A DNA stretch of 64,000 nt from Reticulitermes lucifugus. Lineage: Eukaryota > Arthropoda > Insecta > Blattodea > Rhinotermitidae. The notes beneath the pieces are model-generated. The model was not told where the DNA came from and ran no database searches. It saw only the letters and a program-made list of their open reading frames with translations. The DNA lies in contig JAKCWW010000005.1 of NCBI GenBank assembly GCA_026260175.1, positions 147,641 through 211,640 on the forward strand, in the 5' to 3' direction. Of the stretch, positions 35,249-47,729 are shown one piece after another. How positions within the stretch are numbered: position 1 is the stretch's first letter; each line of letters begins with the position of its first letter. The position numbers and the translations under genes are program-made.

Positions 35249-35480
35249 TCGTATATATGTATGTATGTGTATGTATGATGTATGTATGTATGTATGTACG
35301 CACGTATGTATGTATATATGTATGTATGTGTGTATGACGTATGTATGTATGATGCATGTATGTACGTACTATATACGTGTGTACTTACACACGTATGTAT
35401 TATGTTTGTATATATGTGTGTGTATTACGTACCTATGTATATATGTATGTAGGTATATATGCGTGTATGTATCAAAAACC
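34988..35480. repeat. (TATG)n microsatellite, large, with gap
   Basis: Long TATG array with TATATA, TTCG and GATG interruptions, degenerating up to about 35730. The 50 N at 35053-35102 interrupt it. The Met-Tyr-Val-Cys and Ile-His-Thr-Tyr open frames on both strands are artefacts of the repeat. Confidence 0.97.
35053..35102. other. Assembly gap (50 N)
   Basis: Placeholder-length gap inside the (TATG)n array, so true array length is unknown. Confidence 0.97.
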
Positions 35481-35739
35481 AAGAACCAACTAGATGCACA
35501 ATATTAAATGTGTGTATGTATTATGCAGTATGTATATATGTATGTACGTATGTATATGCCTACGTATGAGTATGCATGCGCGTATTTATTTGTTTGATAC
35601 TTGCATGCATACATGTGTAGTTGTATGTATGTATGCACGCAGTTGAGTGTACACGTATGTATTTGTGCATAATGCATGTCTACATTGTAATATGTTTACG
35701 TATGTATGTATGTATGCATATTTTAGGTGTATGAATACA

Positions 35740-38430
35740 TCTTATGACATTACTGCTGTTTCAAAATATTGTAACAAACTGGTAGGTAAAACTAACATTT
35801 CTTCAGAAAATATTCCGGTAATCTTGAGGAAAAATTGAGAAGAAACGGTAACTCGCACCGAACCAAGAATCATAAAATAGAGCACGACACACGTATAAGT
35901 AATAACATTTACTGTAATATAAACCAGTCACACAAGTGCCTGTACAAGAGTTGAAACTGTGGTCATCCTCTCGCCTGATGACTGCTGTCAGAATGCAAAC
36001 AATATGACGCAATGTATATTTAGAGGTGTAATTTGCTAGGGCAACTTATTTATCACTTTGAAAGAATAATAATAAAAATATTTTTCTATAGTCCCTCAAT
36101 ATTAGAAGGTTGAAATCTTGTATATTCATAATTCTACAAATAATTATTTGGCCATTAATTTAGTCTAACTGTTAAAATAACAATTTGACAACATGCAGTA
36201 CTTTATTGTGTCCTTAAATAAGCTTAGGACTGACTTTATATATTTATTTACAAAAAATCAAAAAAACTTTGATATTCTCAGATTTATCGAATGACATTCG
36301 ACAGGTAAACAAGTAGTATCATACTTATTGGGTAGATCTCCTACATTCTTATTTCTTCACTGCTGTCGTAAGATGCATAAGAAGAAAATCTGTTATTGAA
36401 AAGTACTGTGTTCTGTAATGTGCAACATGAGTCCTGAGGTAAAAGAAACTACACATTTATTCAGCTGTTGCATCAAGAAGTACTTCCAGGCCTGTACTAC
36501 GAAATTTACGGCGAGTGACACCACTTTACATATTCAAGGAGGTTCAGCTGTTTGTAGATATTACAAGTGACGTACTTTCCCTATATACTGAAAGGATATT
36601 TAAGTATTGTATGTACTCCGGCCACTATTAAGTCACTTCCATAATTCTGTCTCTTTTAGAGGAAGTATCTGCATAAAGTTACGAAAGTTGGAAAGTCGCC
36701 CAGAATGTCCCAGCAGTAATATTCCCTGTCATTTTGAATACTTCCATAGGCGGCCATCACATCTTGAATCTCAGAGCGAGCTCACAGCAATACATCTCAC
36801 AGCATATTAAACTAATAAATATCCCTCTTCAAGCTTAGTCACAAATTGCTACCTTATATCTTGAACAATCATCCCCACCTTATTAAGATCAGACCATCAT
36901 TAACGAATGCTATTTCATACATGATATAACATACAAATTACAAACTCCTCAACATGAGCATACATCTACGCTTCCCTCATTATAAAACTTTACCTTGATA
37001 ACCCACTCTTTAAAGCGTCTAAAATTACAAGCAATAGAGTTGAGGTAACCTACAATATTACTCCTGTTTAGACTAGGTATTCACCATGTAATTTACAAAG
37101 AACCTTCCTCCCTACGCTACGTGACCGCAGACCGTCGCTTCTGATAGCAAGGGAATTGGCACATGGAAGTCCTGTAAGCTTTACGCTGTAATGTCTTTGC
37201 TGTTACGTGTGTCGTCTGAACAACACCGTGACTGTTGAACGTGCACAAAATTAGCAGTATGCTGCTGTTTATTGCAACACACAGCCCCTAACATGTGATG
37301 CACATAATAACATGAATAGGAAAGATTACAAGAGTTAACAACTAAACAGAAACACACTTCTAATTTATGGGTGAGTCCAGAAAATTGAGTTTCTAACACA
37401 AAAGTACTGAAGACTTTTTAGGGGCGTGTTCCAGATTCGATTTTTACATTTCGATCCTTTCCGACACTAGAGCTTGTATAACATCTGACGTGACTTCCAA
37501 CGTCCTTTTCTTTGATTGAAATTCGGTACTCTCTTTAAAAGTCTTATGCCTTATGGGTCAGCCTAAAGACTTTAGGAGAGCAAAATGAAAACTTCTAAAA
37601 CAAAATTAAAATAAGAGAAATGGAGTCCAATGAAAGGGAGAAAATAAGCCAGTTCGTAACTAATAATATGCACGGCGTTTTGTTTCAAAGTTTTAAATCC
37701 AATGACAAAAGTTCTGGAAGTCATCACTTTCGTAACACTTGAAAGTATTGTCTTTGAGATTACCCTTCGTGAACAGGATAGTACTAATATTTTATTGTTA
37801 TAAATGTTTTAGTGATTTATTTACAAGCTCTGTCGATCATATATATAGGAAGGAACCTTGATGAGAAGATATGTATGTGGGCCAAGCCCGGTTTGATATT
37901 GATAGGTAAATTGCTTGTATGTACTGGTAATATATGACTCTTCGACAGCATGCTTCAAAGTGTCGTTTCTTGCGCCACGAAGCTTTTGTTAATATTGACA
38001 GAGAGTGCTGAAATAAGAAAGGCTGGATGTTCTGAATAAATACTTTTCTTGAACATGTAGTAATAATTATTATTAGAATTAACATCCACATATCCTCGAA
38101 TTTAGAGGTACAGAGCTGGATCACGTGTCTTTCGCTCGTTACTGATATTAAAATTACAAACGAAATAAGGAGTTTAGCTATTTTCCTTTAATTTAAGAGT
38201 GAATTTGTGCAAAATACATCGAAAGGAATGTCGGCCCATGTAAATCGAAGAGTTTGATTGTATTTTCCTACCATCCACACTAAAAGCAGAAACAGTGGTC
38301 GAAATTTCTCTTCGACTGGAAGTGAATGCTTAACTTTCAAATGAGCAATATTCTCCGCGAGTAAGAAAGAAGGCCTATAATTAATATTTGACACGTGCAT
38401 ATTTTAATATCTCTGATCCAAGGTTGGCTG
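35740..38430. other. No recognisable feature
   Basis: No supportable gene, RNA or repeat in this stretch. Confidence 0.5.
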
Positions 38431-38432
38431 TT

Positions 38433-38723
38433 TATTCAGCATCTTTCTTTCTTTCATTCTTTCTTTCTTTCTTAGTCCAAACTCTTCTACCTACTCATTG
38501 TAGGTGCTGCAGCTGATAACACTCAAGAACACACACACTCAGTAAGACTGTTCTGGACGAGTGATCGGCCAGTCGTAGAGACCTCTACCTGACAAAACAC
38601 AAGATTCACAAGAGACAGACATCTACGCTTCCGGTGGGATTCGAACCCGCAATTCTAGCAAACGAGTGGCCGCAGACCCACGCCTTAGACCGCGCTGCCA
38701 CCGCAATCGGGTATTCAGAATCT
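38433..38723 (-). mobile_element. tRNA-derived SINE family 3 with 12-bp target-site duplication
   Basis: TATTCAG(C/A)ATCT at 38433-38444 and 38712-38723 (11 of 12 identical) brackets a 267-bp element. On the minus strand it starts CCCGATTGCGGTGGCAGCGC. It has an A box (GTGGCAGCGCGGTCTAAGGCG), a B box (GGGTTCGAATCCCACC, complement of about 38632-38647), a non-tRNA body, and a (GAAA)n-type 3' tail (complement of 38445-38473). The long segment between the boxes suggests a class II tRNA ancestor such as Leu or Ser. Head, body, simple-repeat tail and duplication make it the most complete SINE here. Confidence 0.9.
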
Positions 38724-39910
38724 AAGACGTCTTAATGTGGGACCTGGCTAGTCATGCTCGCCAGGTTCGGAGCGATTTAGCCGGCTGTGCTCAAACTAGG
38801 CCTACTCCGTATTGACTTGAGATGTCCAGACCGCACATGCCTTGGTGGCTTTGTCTTGGACCCCTAGCGACGGTCCCTGTTGGTCGAGCTTCTCCGAATC
38901 AGGCTTGTAAAGCCGTCGACATTTGCGGGCACACAAGGAATGGAACACGAGCATATATGATCTGCAGTCAGCTTAAGGCTATTGTTTGTATAAAACCAGT
39001 TACGCCGATTTGCGAATGAAAAATGTTTACTGCTTGGTTGGATCTATTGTAATAAGTAAATAGTTTAAAGCCACTGCGTGTGTGGTCTATATAGTCCTAA
39101 TCAAAGAGATTCCCACACAGTCTTCCCAACATCTGTCTCTTTATTAAGTTCAATAATTACAAAACATTCATTAATATGTTATTTAAGCCATGAGTCTTAT
39201 GTTTAAAACTGAATAAATGTAAGTGAAAGAGAATACAAATCGGATTCATTAAATATTTTTAAAAGTTGTGATGAAATGATTGTGTCCATGCATATGGCAT
39301 GTAACTGTCAGTCGTAAAAATGTACTCGCACACTAACTGTGAGTTAATGTTTCGTTCGTGATAAAAACAAAGAGAACTGGGTGTGAACGTCAAAGGCAGT
39401 AGCAACATTCCATCAAGTAACTTTATGTACAACATTTCTAAGGTTGGCGTACTTGAAGAGAAGGAGTTTTATTATACAGATATATGATTACGACTACAGT
39501 AATTAAGCAGTAAGTGTGGAATACGAGGTACGACCTGTTGATGAAGTTATAGCTGGTAATGTGGTCAATTTAACGACAAGACAGCGCAAATTAAGCTTAT
39601 AAAATACAGAAACTACGCAACATAACTCCCTCTTTGTATAACAAATTAATGCCTACTTATGGAAGACCTGAGCAAATAAAGCGTCAGTTGCTTCTGTAGA
39701 ATAGGAAGGAAGTGGAAATAAAATAATTAATTTCAGCAACGAGAGAAAAGCTACGTAAAAGCTTACAGACCTAAACATTAAGCTACGGCATGGTGTTGGT
39801 TAACTCAGGGAAACCTAATAACCTTAGTGTCTATTTTTGTGTGGAACATTTGTGCAGGAACATGTCTTGATAGCCTATTTCTTGTGTTATACATACATCA
39901 GTTAGAAAAC
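38724..39910. other. No recognisable feature
   Basis: 38750-38960 is less AT-rich than its surroundings and holds an open frame (38822-39019), but I find no domain. The rest is plain. Confidence 0.45.
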
Positions 39911-39912
39911 AC

Positions 39913-40018
39913 AACTACTACCATTACTACTACTACTATTACTACTACTGCTACTACTGTTACCACCACCACCGCGAAGACTTTGAATCAATTTCTTACT
40001 GGAAATAATAATAATAAT
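39913..40018. repeat. Compound ACT/ACC/AAT trinucleotide repeat
   Basis: ACTACTACC-type units, then CCACCACC, then AATAATAATAATAA. This produces the Thr-rich and Ser-rich open frames. Confidence 0.92.
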
Positions 40019-40429
40019 TCTTTTTGACCTTTTTGTTAGTCCTGAGGAATGTAAACGACTCGTGGACACAAAGTTTGTTTTATTACTACAGCTTAATATA
40101 AAAGCTCTGTGCACATCTAGCAAAAAGTATTAAGGCCCAAGACAAAGCACTCATTTATTTTCTCAAGCAGTATCGGCTAGGTTGCATTCTTACTGAACTG
40201 TATCAAATCTCCCCCATCGTGACAGAAACAGGATGAAATTTTTACAGTGGCCGCACTCTCTAGGTTTCAGACGGTCTTGTATTCCTCTAACAGAAACCTT
40301 TCAATGGCTCATACCTTACGACAATATTTAGCATGATTATGGTAGAATGAACTGGGAGGAATGTCGAAAAATTGGTCTTGGCGTATCTTATAGTGCATGC
40401 TATCCTGAAAGCTGTCTGCATTAACTGAG

Positions 40430-40640
40430 GAAAACCCCGGAACATGTTGCAACACAGCCGGTATTCGGGACGAAATCTGAATCTGAGATCCCGCGAACAA
40501 AATGTAAGAGTACTAACACTCTACCACGAATTACGACATTACAGTTCTGAGTGCCTTAAGGCGTGAATATCTGTCCGCATTTCTCTGTATTTTAATATTC
40601 TGTCCAGGTAGAAAACTTTAAGATGGGCCGATCCCTCTGC
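40430..40640. repeat. Possible decayed SINE
   Basis: The minus strand has GTGGTAGAGTGTTAGTACT (complement of 40513-40531) resembling an A box, and GATTCAGATTTC (complement of 40474-40485) resembling a B box. On the plus strand, 40545-40590 resembles a common SINE body. The two readings conflict in orientation, so the identification is weak. Confidence 0.25.
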
Positions 40641-40649
40641 CAGGAAGTT

Positions 40650-41970
40650 GCACCATACATTACGTCCGATGATCCATATTTCAGGAATTAATTCCAAACT
40701 GGATGACGCCAGGGAGCCTAATCCGGCACATCCAAACCACTGACGGGCGCCTTGTGTTGTTTTGTGGGCATGTGACGGACACTGCGGTACAAGCACACAC
40801 AGCACAATTAATTTAGAGACTGAAGCCTGTTAGTGCGTAGTGGATGATATGTAGGTCTATCAGACTTAGTTATTACCGACATTAAGGGAGATTTAAGGAG
40901 CAAGGGCACGAGCATGACAAGGAAAGGTTATGTTAAACTATGCCCTAGTACTGGAAACATATTTTACTCTGATACCTACAGAACGTTCTCTCAGTAGGTA
41001 CGTGGTAATTGCCTGACATATTTTGTCGTTCAGGGTCAGAAAGAAAAATAAAATATGAAATTCCATGCGTGATTTTGCAATAAACATGTTCTGAAGAATG
41101 AAAAGGTTTTCTATAGAACGTAATTCCAAGCGCGTGTAAAATCTGGGGTTTAGTTAGAATAAAAATAAAATAGGACAATAATAATAATAATAATATATGC
41201 AATATATAGGCCTATCACTGCAAGAGGACCTGACCAAAGTGAAGAAGATAAAAAAGAAAAAGTGTAATCTACTTGTGTTTCAAACCTTGGAGGGAAAAAT
41301 CAACTGGTGTGACCAAACTTAGATGAAAGACAACAATAAAATTAATCTTAATTACGAGTACTGTATTTCTAAAAGTGTGGACAGGATTTAATTTTATCAG
41401 TGTTGATTTAGGAGTGGGTTATTGTGAAAAAATAATTAACTCTCGCTTTTGATGAAGAGCAGGAAATTCCTTTACTAGGGAAGCGACTATGATCGCTTCA
41501 AAACAAAGGTATTATGAAATTTCTTAGTTACTATGGACTATACATCCTAGTGGTTACGACAAACCTAGACCTAGGAATAGGTCTAGTGAAATAATTAAAT
41601 TTGAAACAATTTTAAACATATTCTCGCTAATCATAACAAGCTTTGTGGTATGCTGTCTAAACAAGGAAGTGGGATTTTCAAAGTAGAAACTGTGAAGGCT
41701 GCTGTCTGGTACTTGACACCGTGTAGTCTGGTAGATAAGTACGGATATTTCGGAGAAAACCCCTGCGTCCTTCATCAACTCTGACGATAAAAGCAACAGA
41801 AACTTATTGAAAATTGATATATCGGAAGAAAGTAGGATTATTATTCAATTTCCTGAATAATTTTTCGTGAAATCATTAGATTTTCAACCTTGTCATAAAT
41901 AAGAAAATTAAGTTTGTTATCTGTAAATTAAAGGAGGTTGTTTAATTAAGCTTTGTGTATCTGCACAATA
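40650..41970. other. No recognisable feature
   Basis: Contains a short AAT run (41178-41193) and a 9-bp-arm hairpin (CTAGACCTA/TAGGTCTAG, 41565-41586). No gene is supportable. Confidence 0.45.
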
Positions 41971-41975
41971 TCATA

Positions 41976-42052
41976 ATAAATTAGATTTGCGTAAAATGCC
42001 AAAAGAGCGCAGATCTCATTTTCACCGCGACGGAAGCCTGAAATCACACATA
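41976..42052 (+). repeat. Fragment of the fold-back family (tail end)
   Basis: ATTTGCGTAAAATGCCAAAAG through GACGGAAGCCTGAAATCACA aligns with 24087-24150 (ACGTTGCGTAACATCCCAGAAG through GGCGGAAGACTGAAATC), with about three-quarters of positions matching. Only the right end of the element is present; there is no second arm. Confidence 0.55.
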
Positions 42053-42059
42053 ATAAATC

Positions 42060-44300
42060 GCCCTTACCCTTAAGAAGCTTTATACTAGCCATAAATTCTC
42101 CGAATCTAACAAATGGTTTTAACATAATTTTTATGATCCCCGTATTCTTGTATCGAAAGTTGCAATTAGCCTTTTACAGAGAAAAAGATTCCAATTTTTG
42201 AGACATCAATATTTTAACACCTAATAATTCATTAAGCAGAGTTTGCAAATAGTAGCTTTAAATTGATCATAAATGCGTCGTCAAGATATGCTAGAGGCAT
42301 CATTGAGAGTGGGACATACTTCAACCATGCTGTAACTGATAGAGTGTATAAGCTAGAGAATGATACAACAGGTATACTGCTGTTTTTATTACTTGTCCCT
42401 TAACACTTAAGTATAAGTATGAAGTATTAAGACAATTTTAATTTGAATAAGTGCCTTAATTTAAATAACACCAAACACGCGGTTGTATTACCATTGTCAT
42501 CAAGCAGACAATTTATATTCTTGTGTACTTTAATGCTGTAATGCCTCCCACGAAGGCAGCTGTATGGTCACGTGGCATGGAAACTGTATTTCTTGTTTAG
42601 TAAAGAAAATGCAGGATATAAACTGTGGCATCCCAGACATGGGAAGTTTCTAGCACTCGCTGTCATGAATTCCAAATACAGTGCTGCTGACTCAGTCTCG
42701 ACTGTGTCCAGTAAAACTGATACGTGAGGGGCTTCTCGGTGTGACAATCGTGGTAAGAGAATCAGAGTTCAGAGTCTGATATAGAAAATGAAGGCTGTCA
42801 AAGTATTTTGACAGCAATCAGTCTACAGTACTTTGACTACAAAAATTGTTTTAAATTTAACTTGTGAACGCGTGAGTAATGTTTATAATAACCCTCAAGT
42901 CAGAACTTCCGTTGTACAACTATTTAAACAAAATCTATATTTGCATGTACCAATGTTGTTAAGAATTTGTGTTAAAAGTTAAGTTGTTTCAGAAGAAATA
43001 CGCCTATATGTCGCAGAATATTTTCTTCACACTGATTGCGCAATTCAGGAAAATAACGCTGTGAAGACATACATGAGATTGGAGCTGTAGCTCCACTGAT
43101 TATTAGCCTCAGAACTAGATGAAAGAGAGTTGTTATCAGCAAAAGTCAGTCTATTTACTTACAGAGTTGTTTTGACTCTTTAGTGCAGAGAAGAACTTCT
43201 TATTTCAGTCGGTAATCGAACTAACACATTAAAGGAATGCAAGAGAATGAAATATAATGAACCAGATTCAAAGTGGTGGATAGCAACCAGGCACATCACT
43301 GTAACCAGTCATGAATTAGTTTGATATATGAATTTCTCGTAGCTTTGGAATACCAAAATAAATATATTTTCGTACGCTTATTTTAGATTTTATATAAAAT
43401 TTTCTGAGTACGGAAGATTTTATGATAAACTCTCAAAGTAAGCTTGGCACAAGAAATGCATATTTAAATTTAACATTGACCCCCATCATACAAGTCTCAC
43501 TTCTACAAATAATAAAATATGGTTAAATGTATTTTCTATATATACTTCAGTCATTTTTGTGGTCAGTGACTATACGCAGTTCACCTCCCTCTTCACGCCC
43601 TACCAGGGGCACCGTGCATCAGCCCAACCAACCAAAAGCCAGCATCTAACTTTATTGAACCATGTTCCACAAAAATGTATACATATATAAGCCACCCAAG
43701 ATGGCTGCTACTCAGCTTGGCTCCAACCGTACCCAAACAAACCCAACCCACATGTGAGTTGCTTCTGTCGTAATGCCGTTACGCTTGTTTTAAAAATGTG
43801 TGTAAAGGTAAATATCAAATTACACCAACCAGCAGTTTCCTCCATGCTTCATATTGAAATGTAATACTTTTATAGCATTCTTTCCTTGTAAATGTATTTT
43901 AATCAAACAATGTGTAGGTTCTCTCTAAATCTCTGCCTTATGGTCCTGGGTATAGTTCTACTTCAGTAGGACCTACGTAATTAATTGGACTGGCCACCAT
44001 CAGCCAACAGTTCTGTTTAAAATATTGATAATACAGAATTATAGCCAATGTTATATTTGAACAACGTGTATCGAATAAACTGTAGTATATTTCACTGTAA
44101 CCTTTTATTACCAAGTAACCTGACAACCTAGAACATGTCAGAAAGAAATATATTTAACTGCCTTAGAACTTACAGAATGTAACATAGTTTGATATCACCT
44201 ACACAATTATATCAATCAAATAAAATCAGACGCTGTGGAAACATTTCCGTTATAAATACATGTTGCTGTAATATATATATTAAATTTGGGTCTGAGAGAT
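42060..44300. other. No recognisable gene; one TATA/Inr-like spot
   Basis: 43560-43760 is slightly GC-richer and has TATATAA (43684-43690) 30 bases before TCAGC, with AAGATGGCTGC between them. No ORF follows. The rest is featureless. Confidence 0.4.
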
Positions 44301-44312
44301 CAGTCAAAGAAA

Positions 44313-44415
44313 TTGCGGTCTTCTGGGATGTTACGCTGCGTCGTGTGGTAATTGTTTACCAACGTTTCGGGACAACGTATTGGACCCATCCTCACTGGTG
44401 AAGAGTCCGAGTAGG
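44313..44415 (-). repeat. Single arm of the fold-back family
   Basis: CTTCTGGGATGTTACGCTGC (44320-44339) through ACGTTTCGGGACAACGTATTGG matches the left arm of the 23.9-kb element closely. Only one arm is present, so this shows the arm exists as an independent unit. On the minus strand it contains GGG/CCC then GAAACGTT, a degenerate hammerhead-like arrangement. Confidence 0.75.
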
Positions 44416-45027
44416 AAAGGTTTCGGATGACGTATGTGAATGAATCGATATCAAAAATTATAAATGAGCAAATAAATATGTGAACATTACTTCGACTGCT
44501 TATGTTTGCAAGCCTTCTTTTTGTCAGTCGCTCATGATATTCTCCTCATGTAGCTATCCTAATGTGATGTCTAGTAACTGAGCAGATATTTTATTCAGAA
44601 GGCTTTTTCTAACCTTGGTACTGAATACGGCAGGCTTCTTAAGGTTTTCAAGGTCACGAATATTCCAGTTGTATTATACTGGATTGTGATACCGTGTTAT
44701 TTCTTTTTGGTGCGTTATTTTGCGAAGGTGTTAGAAATTCTAGACTGTAGGCTTATAGCATCATGTCGTATAGGCTTGTGAGCAAACACCAAGCGTTAAG
44801 TGGAAAATGCTTCATTGACTTTCAGGGAAGGAGTAGGGTTAGACTGGGACGCTTAATGCAGTCTTAAAAGTGGAGGCAAAAAGCTCCTCTGAAACCTTGG
44901 TCTTACCAACGGTCGAGTGTTTGCTTTACTAGTGCTACGTCATCATCCATCTACTTGCTACAAAACAAGTCGTATTACCTTATAATAAGCAGTTTCGTGG
45001 TCAGAGAAATGACAGTAAGAACCCAAA

Positions 45028-45305
45028 CAACTTTTTATTTTTTTGTGAAGGGCCCCGCAGCAGATGATACGGACGCACCGCAGCCTTAAGTGCAACCCTG
45101 TGATGAAGATGATCAGTTTTTTCGTTTTTCCTTGTAATGGAGCACCGGTGGAATGAAATTGACAGGGGAAAACCGAAGTACTCGGGGAAAAACCTGTCCC
45201 AGTGCCAGTTGTCCACCAAAAATCACACATGGACTGACCCGGGATCGAACCCGGGCTTCCGCGGTGAGAGGCCGGCGACTAACCCCCTGAGCCATGGAAC
45301 GGCAC
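45028..45305 (-). repeat. tRNA-derived SINE family 2, full copy
   Basis: The minus-strand head at 45303-45235 has an A box (ATGGCTCAGGGGGTTAGTCG) and a perfect-palindrome T-arm and B box (CCCGGGTTCGATCCCGGG). The body carries TGGACAACTGGCACTGGGAC and AGTACTTCGGTTTTCCCCTG, and the 3' part GCGGTGCGTCCGTATCATCTG. It ends with an A-rich tail (complement of TTTTTATTTTTTTG at 45031). The intact boxes make it the best-preserved head in the window. Relatives lie at 12100-12190 and 7541-7600. Confidence 0.88.
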
Positions 45306-45309
45306 AAAA

Positions 45310-46630
45310 ATTGTATTACTAGAATTTGTGAAAAAAAAAAGTTACAGAAACAAAGTTCTTGTTACAAACTTGCATACTTGCGGGGTAATTACTGGAATGT
45401 GTTTTTGAGTATTAAGCAATAAGTTATATGTGTTTTAAAATAATAAACGTCTTAATAACCCTACCACAATTTTTCGAAATAGAAAGATGTATCGGTTGCT
45501 TAATAACCGATTATGGTAAAGATACTCTATTATGTTGACAAAAGCCCTCCCTTAACTACTTTAGTGAAAACTGCGCAAATTTAATCAGGCCTGAAACTTG
45601 TGATAATCTGATTGGTAATTATTATCAAATTAGCACATCAATTTCATTGTATTTTAAAAAGGATATACTTTATTCACAAGTATATAAGATCTACTGGTTC
45701 AATGCAAATTCCTTAACACTGTAGAGGCTTAAGTGAGAGAGAAGTGTTTTTAAGGGGCTTTCGATTGACAAGGTTATACAGCGCCTGTGTTAGATCATGA
45801 AATGTGAGTATGCAGTAATGTTGGAACGATATTGACAGAGTAAACCTATCCCTGTGTCATCTTGTCCAGCATAATTCCCACGCATTTTGACGTATGACTG
45901 AACTCGGGCCACAGGATTCACTGTCCTCAGGTCCTGAAATAATATACATCGATGTTTGCTTTATGTAAATCCTAAACAAAATGTGCTTTGAGGGTTCTTA
46001 ATACAAAAAATCTTCCCCTAATATTTTCTCACTGTGCAGCACATTCAAAAGAAAGCCTATGTTACAACTGTGGGGAAAATGCATAGAAGCTGTATTCGTC
46101 ATATTTTGTTTTAATTAAGTAAATGTAAAATGTTCAGAATGATTCTGGGAAAACCGCCTTTTATTTAGAGCAAACATGCTTACTCAACATCTGTTTCTCT
46201 GTAGCGTCACAAGTAAATTAAATTTTCTCACCCTACTTTCTTGTTAGACTATATACACTTCTCTGTAATATACCCTGAAATTCCTTTTATTCTTTTTCTT
46301 ATTATCCACTTCACGGCAGCTGGAGCTAATTATGCCGCATGTTCTATATATATATATATATGAGAAAATTAATCCCAAAAAGGAACGCAGAACAAAAGGT
46401 GAAATGTAAAGTCTGGGTTTATAATTTTCTTAACACACGTGGCCAGTCGATTTCCTTACTGAAGAAAGGAGAAGGGAAGGGGTGAGGTCAAATTGAATTT
46501 TGTGTAAGTGTTCTTTCATAAACAAACATTAAATAATTTTCCAGAAACCACGCTGTTACGTTTAAGGCTTAGTAGCTTGGATAATCCTAAAGCATAGAAC
46601 CTACTGTAATTCCATTAAAGGCATGATGCA
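45310..46630. other. No recognisable feature
   Basis: Only an (AT)n run at 46343-46361. No gene was seen. Confidence 0.5.
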
Positions 46631-46639
46631 ATGTGAGTC

Positions 46640-46890
46640 AATAAGGTAAATAAAGAACGAATGTAAATTTGCGTACAGAAAACACAAAAGTAAGAAAAAT
46701 AAGCAATAAAATAAAAAGAGACTTGTAGAATACATAACTATATAAGTACATGAACAAATGTAATAAATGAATGGAACAAAGGGAACAGGAAAAGAAAAGA
46801 TGGAAGGAAAGAAAATGTAGAGAAGAGACAGAGAGAATGTAAAAGGAAAAACGCTGAAGGAATGACAATATGGAATTTATAATATCTGCA
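46640..46890 (+). repeat. Purine-rich (A/G) tract
   Basis: The plus strand is strongly A+G (AAGAAAAGATGGAAGGAAAG-type). The long minus-strand open frame here (Phe/Leu/Ser-rich) is a composition artefact. Confidence 0.7.
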
Positions 46891-47672
46891 ACGAAAGCAG
46901 GACACAGAGACAGAATCACATATGTAGTGCCATTACACTTGTAATAATAGTCTGAAAGTTTGTAGCACTAAGCCTGACACAGTGGGACAGATCTGGTGTG
47001 ACTGTTTAAAATAAAGGCTTATAGTTGAAGCCGTGTGAAAGGTTTATTAAGTATTGTATCTAGTGATATTTTATAGGGGTCAATAGCAGTATATAGAGTA
47101 GGCTTAATTTACTTACGAGTAGGTTTGAGATACCATTCGTGTTTTACCAACTATAATTGCACACAGGCCTACATTCACAAAGATGGTAATCAAATAGACA
47201 TTTATTATTACATGAACCGACTGGTCAACCGGACGCTGTAGTAATTGCACCGTCTGGTAATTTTCCTTCCCTACTTTGTGATAAAATAGGAACAAATGAA
47301 ACGTTGTCCTATTATATTAAAAGATAAAACAGTGTAACCAAAGTGACCAAGTTCTTAGCGCGATTTAATTGAAACACCACGTGTTGGTTGGTCTGCAGTC
47401 ACTAAAAGACCGCTGTTTCTCCAGACAATGACTGATGTTCTGGATCCAGACATTAATTAACCCGTTCAGTTTACTTAATTAAACGATGAATTTAAAGCAC
47501 CATTCACGCTTATTTTACGTTTTTGGCACAGATTAATAAATTTCCATCGTACATTGTATTGAAAGTGTGTTAAACATTAGGAAATTTGTGAAATATTTAA
47601 GGTAAACAGATTTAAACTTTAACAAATTTTGCCTTGTAACTTTAATCTTAATTCACCGTGCATTTCTGTAAT

Positions 47673-47727
47673 CAGCAATAAGTCACCAAAAAACGCACAT
47701 TGTGCATTTGTTGGTGACTTATTGCTG
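47673..47727. other. 55-base hairpin with 17-bp perfect arms
   Basis: CAGCAATAAGTCACCAA (47673-47689) is the exact complement of TTGGTGACTTATTGCTG (47711-47727). Inside the spacer, GCACA faces TGTGC, extending the fold after a small internal loop. The size and shape fit a small-RNA precursor or a miniature element. It has no flanking duplication that I can see. Confidence 0.9.
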
Positions 47728-47729
47728 TT

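Noticed and set aside
34929-35507. Long open frames on both strands (Met-Tyr-Val-Cys and Ile-His-Thr-Tyr repeats)
   Set aside because: They are the translation of the (TATG)n microsatellite through an N gap.
40539-40805. 88-codon minus-strand frame
   Set aside because: It overlaps a possible SINE body and has no domain; not supportable as a gene.
45235-45305. Possible functional tRNA gene (perfect T arm)
   Set aside because: The acceptor stem does not pair and the sequence runs into a SINE body shared with 7.5 kb.
46638-46919. 93-codon minus-strand frame resembling a membrane protein
   Set aside because: It is Phe/Leu/Ser-rich because the other strand is a purine tract; no topology or domain is convincing.
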